A stretch of 64,000 nucleotides of DNA from Sphingomonas sp. Leaf10 (GTDB taxonomy: Bacteria; Pseudomonadota; Alphaproteobacteria; Sphingomonadales; Sphingomonadaceae): the NCBI RefSeq assembly GCF_001421245.1, contig NZ_LMKE01000006.1:23662-87661 (forward strand), in the 5' to 3' direction. Below the pieces are notes generated by a model. The model saw only the letters and a program-made list of their open reading frames with translations. It was not told the origin of the DNA and did not search any database. Position numbers and translations under genes: made by a program. Positions 61,317 to 64,000 of this stretch are shown in pieces. Position 1 is the stretch's first letter; the number at the start of each line of letters is the position of its first letter.

Positions 61317-62924
61317 TTACGCCAGTTCGCGGGTCTTCGGCGCGGCGTCGCGGACGCCGGCATCGACCGCATCGGCGAACTGCGCGAAATTATGGTTGAA
61401 CAGGTCGACCAGCTTGGCGGCGGTGCGGTCGTACGCCTCGCCATCGGCCCAGGTCGAACGCGGATCGAGGATCGCAGCATCGACGCCCGGCACCGATACC
61501 GGCACTTCGAACCCGAAATTGGGATCGGTGCGGAACTCGCCATCGGCCAGCGAGCCGTCGAGCGCGGCATTGAGCAGCGCGCGCGTCGCCTTGATCGGCA
61601 TACGGCGCCCTTCGCCATATTGGCCGCCGGTCCAGCCGGTGTTGACCAGCCAGCAATCGACATTGCCCTTCGCGATCCGCTCCTTGAGCAGATTGCCATA
61701 GACCGAGGGGTGGCGCGGCATGAACGGCGCGCCGAAGCAGGTCGAGAAGACCGGTTCCGGCTCGGTCACGCCGATTTCGGTGCCGGCGACCTTTGACGTA
61801 TAGCCCGACAGGAAGTGATACATCGCCTGATCGGGGGTCAGTCGCGCGATCGGCGGCAGGATGCCGAAGGCGTCGGCGGTCAGCATCACCACGTTGCGCG
61901 GCGTCGGCCCCATATTGTCGGCAGAGGCATTGGGGATGAAGTCGATCGGATAGGCCGCGCGCGAATTTTCGGCGATGCTCGGATCGTCGAGGTCGAGCGT
62001 GCGCGTTTCCGGGTCCATCACCACGTTTTCGAGCACGGTGCCGAAGCGCTTGGTCGTCGCAAAGATTTCCGGTTCGGCCTCGGCCGACAGGCGGATCATC
62101 TTGGCATAGCAGCCGCCTTCGAAATTGAAGACCGCCGTGTCGGACCAGCCATGTTCGTCGTCGCCGATCAGCGTGCGGCTGGCATCGGCCGACAGCGTCG
62201 TCTTGCCGGTGCCCGACAGGCCGAAGAATACCGCGGTATCGCCGTTCGGGCCGATATTGGCCGAGCAGTGCATCGGCATCGTGCCGGTTTCGGGCAGCAG
62301 GAAGTTGAGGAGGCCGAACACTGACTTCTTCATCTCACCCGCATATTGCGTGCCCCCGATCAGGATCAGCTTTTCGGTCATGCTGACCGCGATCACCGTC
62401 TCGCTGCGGCAACCATGGCGTTCGGGATCGGCACGGAAGGTCGGCAGGTCGATGATCGTGAAATCGGGCACGAAATCGGCAAGGTCGGTGGCTTGCGGCC
62501 GGACCAGCATCGTGCGGATGAACAGGTTGTGCCACGCCAGCGTGTTGATGACGCGCACCTTCACCCGGTGCTCGGGCTGCGATCCGCCGAACAGGTCCTG
62601 CACGAACAGCGTCGGTTCGGTGGTCAGCTGCTCGAGGAAGTCGGCCTTCAGCGCCGCGAAATGTTCCGGCTGCATCGCGCGGTTGGTCTTGCTCCACCAC
62701 ACCGTTTCTTCGGTAATGGCATCGCGGACCATGAACTTGTCCTGCGGACTGCGGCCGGTGTGGCGACCGGTGGTGACGACCAGCGGGCCGTCCTTCGCCA
62801 GCCGCCCTTCGCCACGCGCGACGGCCTGTTCGACAAGCTGCGGCGTTTGCAGGTTCCAGTGCACATCGGCGCCGGTTTCGATCCCCATTGCCGCAAGTCC
62901 GTATTCCGGCGTCACGATCGCCAT
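61317..62924 (-). CDS. pckA: Phosphoenolpyruvate carboxykinase (ATP)
   Basis: This encodes 535 residues. Motifs include [25 protein letters not shown] (P-loop), GDDEHGWSD (metal site) and [15 protein letters not shown]. It makes PEP from oxaloacetate in gluconeogenesis. It diverges from chvI, the conserved alphaproteobacterial order in which ChvI often regulates pckA. Confidence 0.97.
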   Translation of the reverse strand: MAIVTPEYGLAAMGIETGADVHWNLQTPQLVEQAVARGEGRLAKDGPLVVTTGRHTGRSPQDKFMVRDAITEETVWWSKTNRAMQPEHFAALKADFLEQLTTEPTLFVQDLFGGSQPEHRVKVRVINTLAWHNLFIRTMLVRPQATDLADFVPDFTIIDLPTFRADPERHGCRSETVIAVSMTEKLILIGGTQYAGEMKKSVFGLLNFLLPETGTMPMHCSANIGPNGDTAVFFGLSGTGKTTLSADASRTLIGDDEHGWSDTAVFNFEGGCYAKMIRLSAEAEPEIFATTKRFGTVLENVVMDPETRTLDLDDPSIAENSRAAYPIDFIPNASADNMGPTPRNVVMLTADAFGILPPIARLTPDQAMYHFLSGYTSKVAGTEIGVTEPEPVFSTCFGAPFMPRHPSVYGNLLKERIAKGNVDCWLVNTGWTGGQYGEGRRMPIKATRALLNAALDGSLADGEFRTDPNFGFEVPVSVPGVDAAILDPRSTWADGEAYDRTAAKLVDLFNHNFAQFADAVDAGVRDAAPKTRELA

Positions 62925-63188
62925 GCTGCCATTCTCCCTGTCGAATCACCGGCGGCGAACGCCATGTCCGCCACCTCGCCGTATGTTCGTTATGCTTCCC
63001 CTATGCTTGCCCGGCCCAACCGTCAAACGCGTTAAACATCAATTTCGCCATGACGTTATTTTGTCGCGACCAATATGGGACGGTGGCGCGAGCGCCCTCA
63101 ATTATATGACGATTTGATCCGGCCATGACCATTGAGCCAAGAGACCCTTTCCCGTAGGCAGGAACGCGATGCAGACGGATCCTAGGCA

Positions 63189-63896
63189 ATGACCGCGACG
63201 ATCGCGCTGGTCGATGACGACCGCAACATTCTGACCTCCGTCTCGATCGCGTTGCAGACCGAAGGCTTCACGACCCGCGTCTATTCAGATGGCGAAGTCG
63301 CGCTGAAGGCGTTTGCCGAAAATCCGCCCGACCTCGCGGTGCTCGATATCAAGATGCCGCGCATGGACGGCCTCGAACTGCTGCGCCGCTTGCGGGAGCG
63401 CAGCCGGTTGCCGGTCATCTTCCTGACCAGCAAGGACGACGAGCTGGACGAGGCGCTGGGTCTGGCGATGGGCGCCGACGACTATATCGCCAAGCCGTTT
63501 TCGCAGCGGTTGTTGATCGCGCGCATCCGCGCCATCCTGCGCCGTGCCGAACCGGCCCAGCCGGGCGAAGGGGGCAGTCCCGAAGGCGCGCAGCCGGTGC
63601 TGGAGCGCGGACGCCTCGCGATGGACCCGGCGCGGCACAAGGTGACGTGGAATGGCGAGAACGTGACGCTGACCGTCACCGAATTCCTGATCCTCGAAAC
63701 GCTGGCCAGCCGTCCCGGCATCGTCAAGACCCGCAACCAGTTGATGGACGCCGCCTATCAGGACGACATCTATGTCGACGACCGCACCATCGACAGCCAC
63801 ATCAAGCGCCTGCGCCGCAAGTTCCGGCAGGTCGACAAGGAATTCGACGCGATCGAGACGCTGTATGGCGCGGGGTACCGGTTCGCCGACGATTGA
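63189..63896 (+). CDS. chvI: Response regulator ChvI
   Basis: This encodes 235 residues. The receiver has LVDDDRNI, the phosphorylated Asp in [13 protein letters not shown] and Lys in YIAKPFS. The OmpR-type winged helix (about 135-233) includes [10 protein letters not shown] and [14 protein letters not shown]. Family and place beside pckA identify ChvI. The kinase gene chvG would be just beyond the window. Confidence 0.94.
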   Translation: MTATIALVDDDRNILTSVSIALQTEGFTTRVYSDGEVALKAFAENPPDLAVLDIKMPRMDGLELLRRLRERSRLPVIFLTSKDDELDEALGLAMGADDYIAKPFSQRLLIARIRAILRRAEPAQPGEGGSPEGAQPVLERGRLAMDPARHKVTWNGENVTLTVTEFLILETLASRPGIVKTRNQLMDAAYQDDIYVDDRTIDSHIKRLRRKFRQVDKEFDAIETLYGAGYRFADD

Positions 63897-63919
63897 GGTG
63901 GGAGTCGATGCCTGCAAAG

Positions 63920-63940
63920 CCCCTCCCTGGCAGGGAGGGG
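63920..63940. repeat. C/G-rich hairpin after chvI
   Basis: CCCCTCCCT and AGGGAGGGG pair across GGC. It is of the same kind as the palindromes at 27.7 and 46.65 kb. The window then ends in a run of twelve C. Confidence 0.55.
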
Positions 63941-64000
63941 TTGGGGTGGGTCGGCCCACGAGGGAACGCCTCGCGCACCACGAACCTACCCCCCCCCCCC

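Noticed and set aside
63989..64000. Run of twelve C as a biological signal
   Set aside because: It is at the window edge and may simply be part of a C-rich repeat or a sequencing limit.

Overview
The window is a GC-rich alphaproteobacterial chromosome segment, almost certainly from Sphingomonas or a close sphingomonad. The support is gene order (secE-nusG ... rplK-rplA; aat, DUF2155, NDUFA12; pckA-chvI), TonB-dependent receptors of the OAR type, and an LacI/GH3/glycoamylase sugar locus. It falls into two parts: a prophage (about 1-24,284) and host chromosome (about 24,300-64,000).

Prophage. The left part (1-15,004) is read leftward. From the immunity region outward it holds cro, a cytosine-MTase-like protein, a run of small overlapping genes, an HNH homing-type endonuclease, a GapR-like DUF2312 protein, RusA, a replication protein whose gene carries iteron-like repeats, then small and large terminase, DUF1073 portal, Mu-F head protein, DUF2213 protease/scaffold, cement protein and DUF2184 capsid protein. 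The window cuts into a tail-fibre-like gene. The right part (15,084-24,256) is read rightward: an S24 repressor with a DUF3800 gene, a terminator, then an early operon of small ATGA-coupled genes that includes Gp157, Rad52, HNH, DUF1367/NinB-like, an excisionase-like HTH protein and a tyrosine integrase. The integrase ends 15 nt before the 5' half of a tRNA-Pro(UGG) gene cut in its anticodon loop, which marks the right attachment site; an intact tRNA-Ile/Met(CAU) follows. TGTGCA-N5-TGCACA dyads sit in both the cro and the early rightward promoters and define a repressor operator set.

Host chromosome. 24.5-35.7 kb is a carbohydrate locus: LacI regulator divergent from a ROK sugar kinase, IclR regulator, GH3 beta-glucosidase, second LacI regulator, OAR-like TonB receptor and a PF10091 glycoamylase lipoprotein. 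35.8-41.3 kb is a caa3-type cytochrome oxidase operon (CoxB with haem c, fused CoxA-CoxC, membrane protein, CtaG, triheme cytochrome c). 41.4-44.7 kb carries aat, DUF2155, NDUFA12, DUF192, a twin cold-shock protein and recX. A fatty-acyl-AMP ligase, tRNA-Trp, DedA protein and beta-barrel protein lead to secE-nusG. Between nusG and rplK lies a visibly AT-richer two-gene insert (DGQHR protein plus a HEPN-like unknown) and an HTH gene. rplK-rplA follow, then a deaminase, polysaccharide deacetylase, degenerate histidine kinase, Lrp regulator, TPR protein, yaaA, small membrane proteins, pckA and chvI.

Most notable: the DGQHR/HEPN-like module inserted in the nusG-rplK interval, the similar structured RNAs after nusG and after rplA, the operator array with a probably leaderless cro mRNA, the iterons inside the replication gene, the nested scaffold start, and the half tRNA-Pro at the prophage end. 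All assignments come from reading the sequence; no database search was run.
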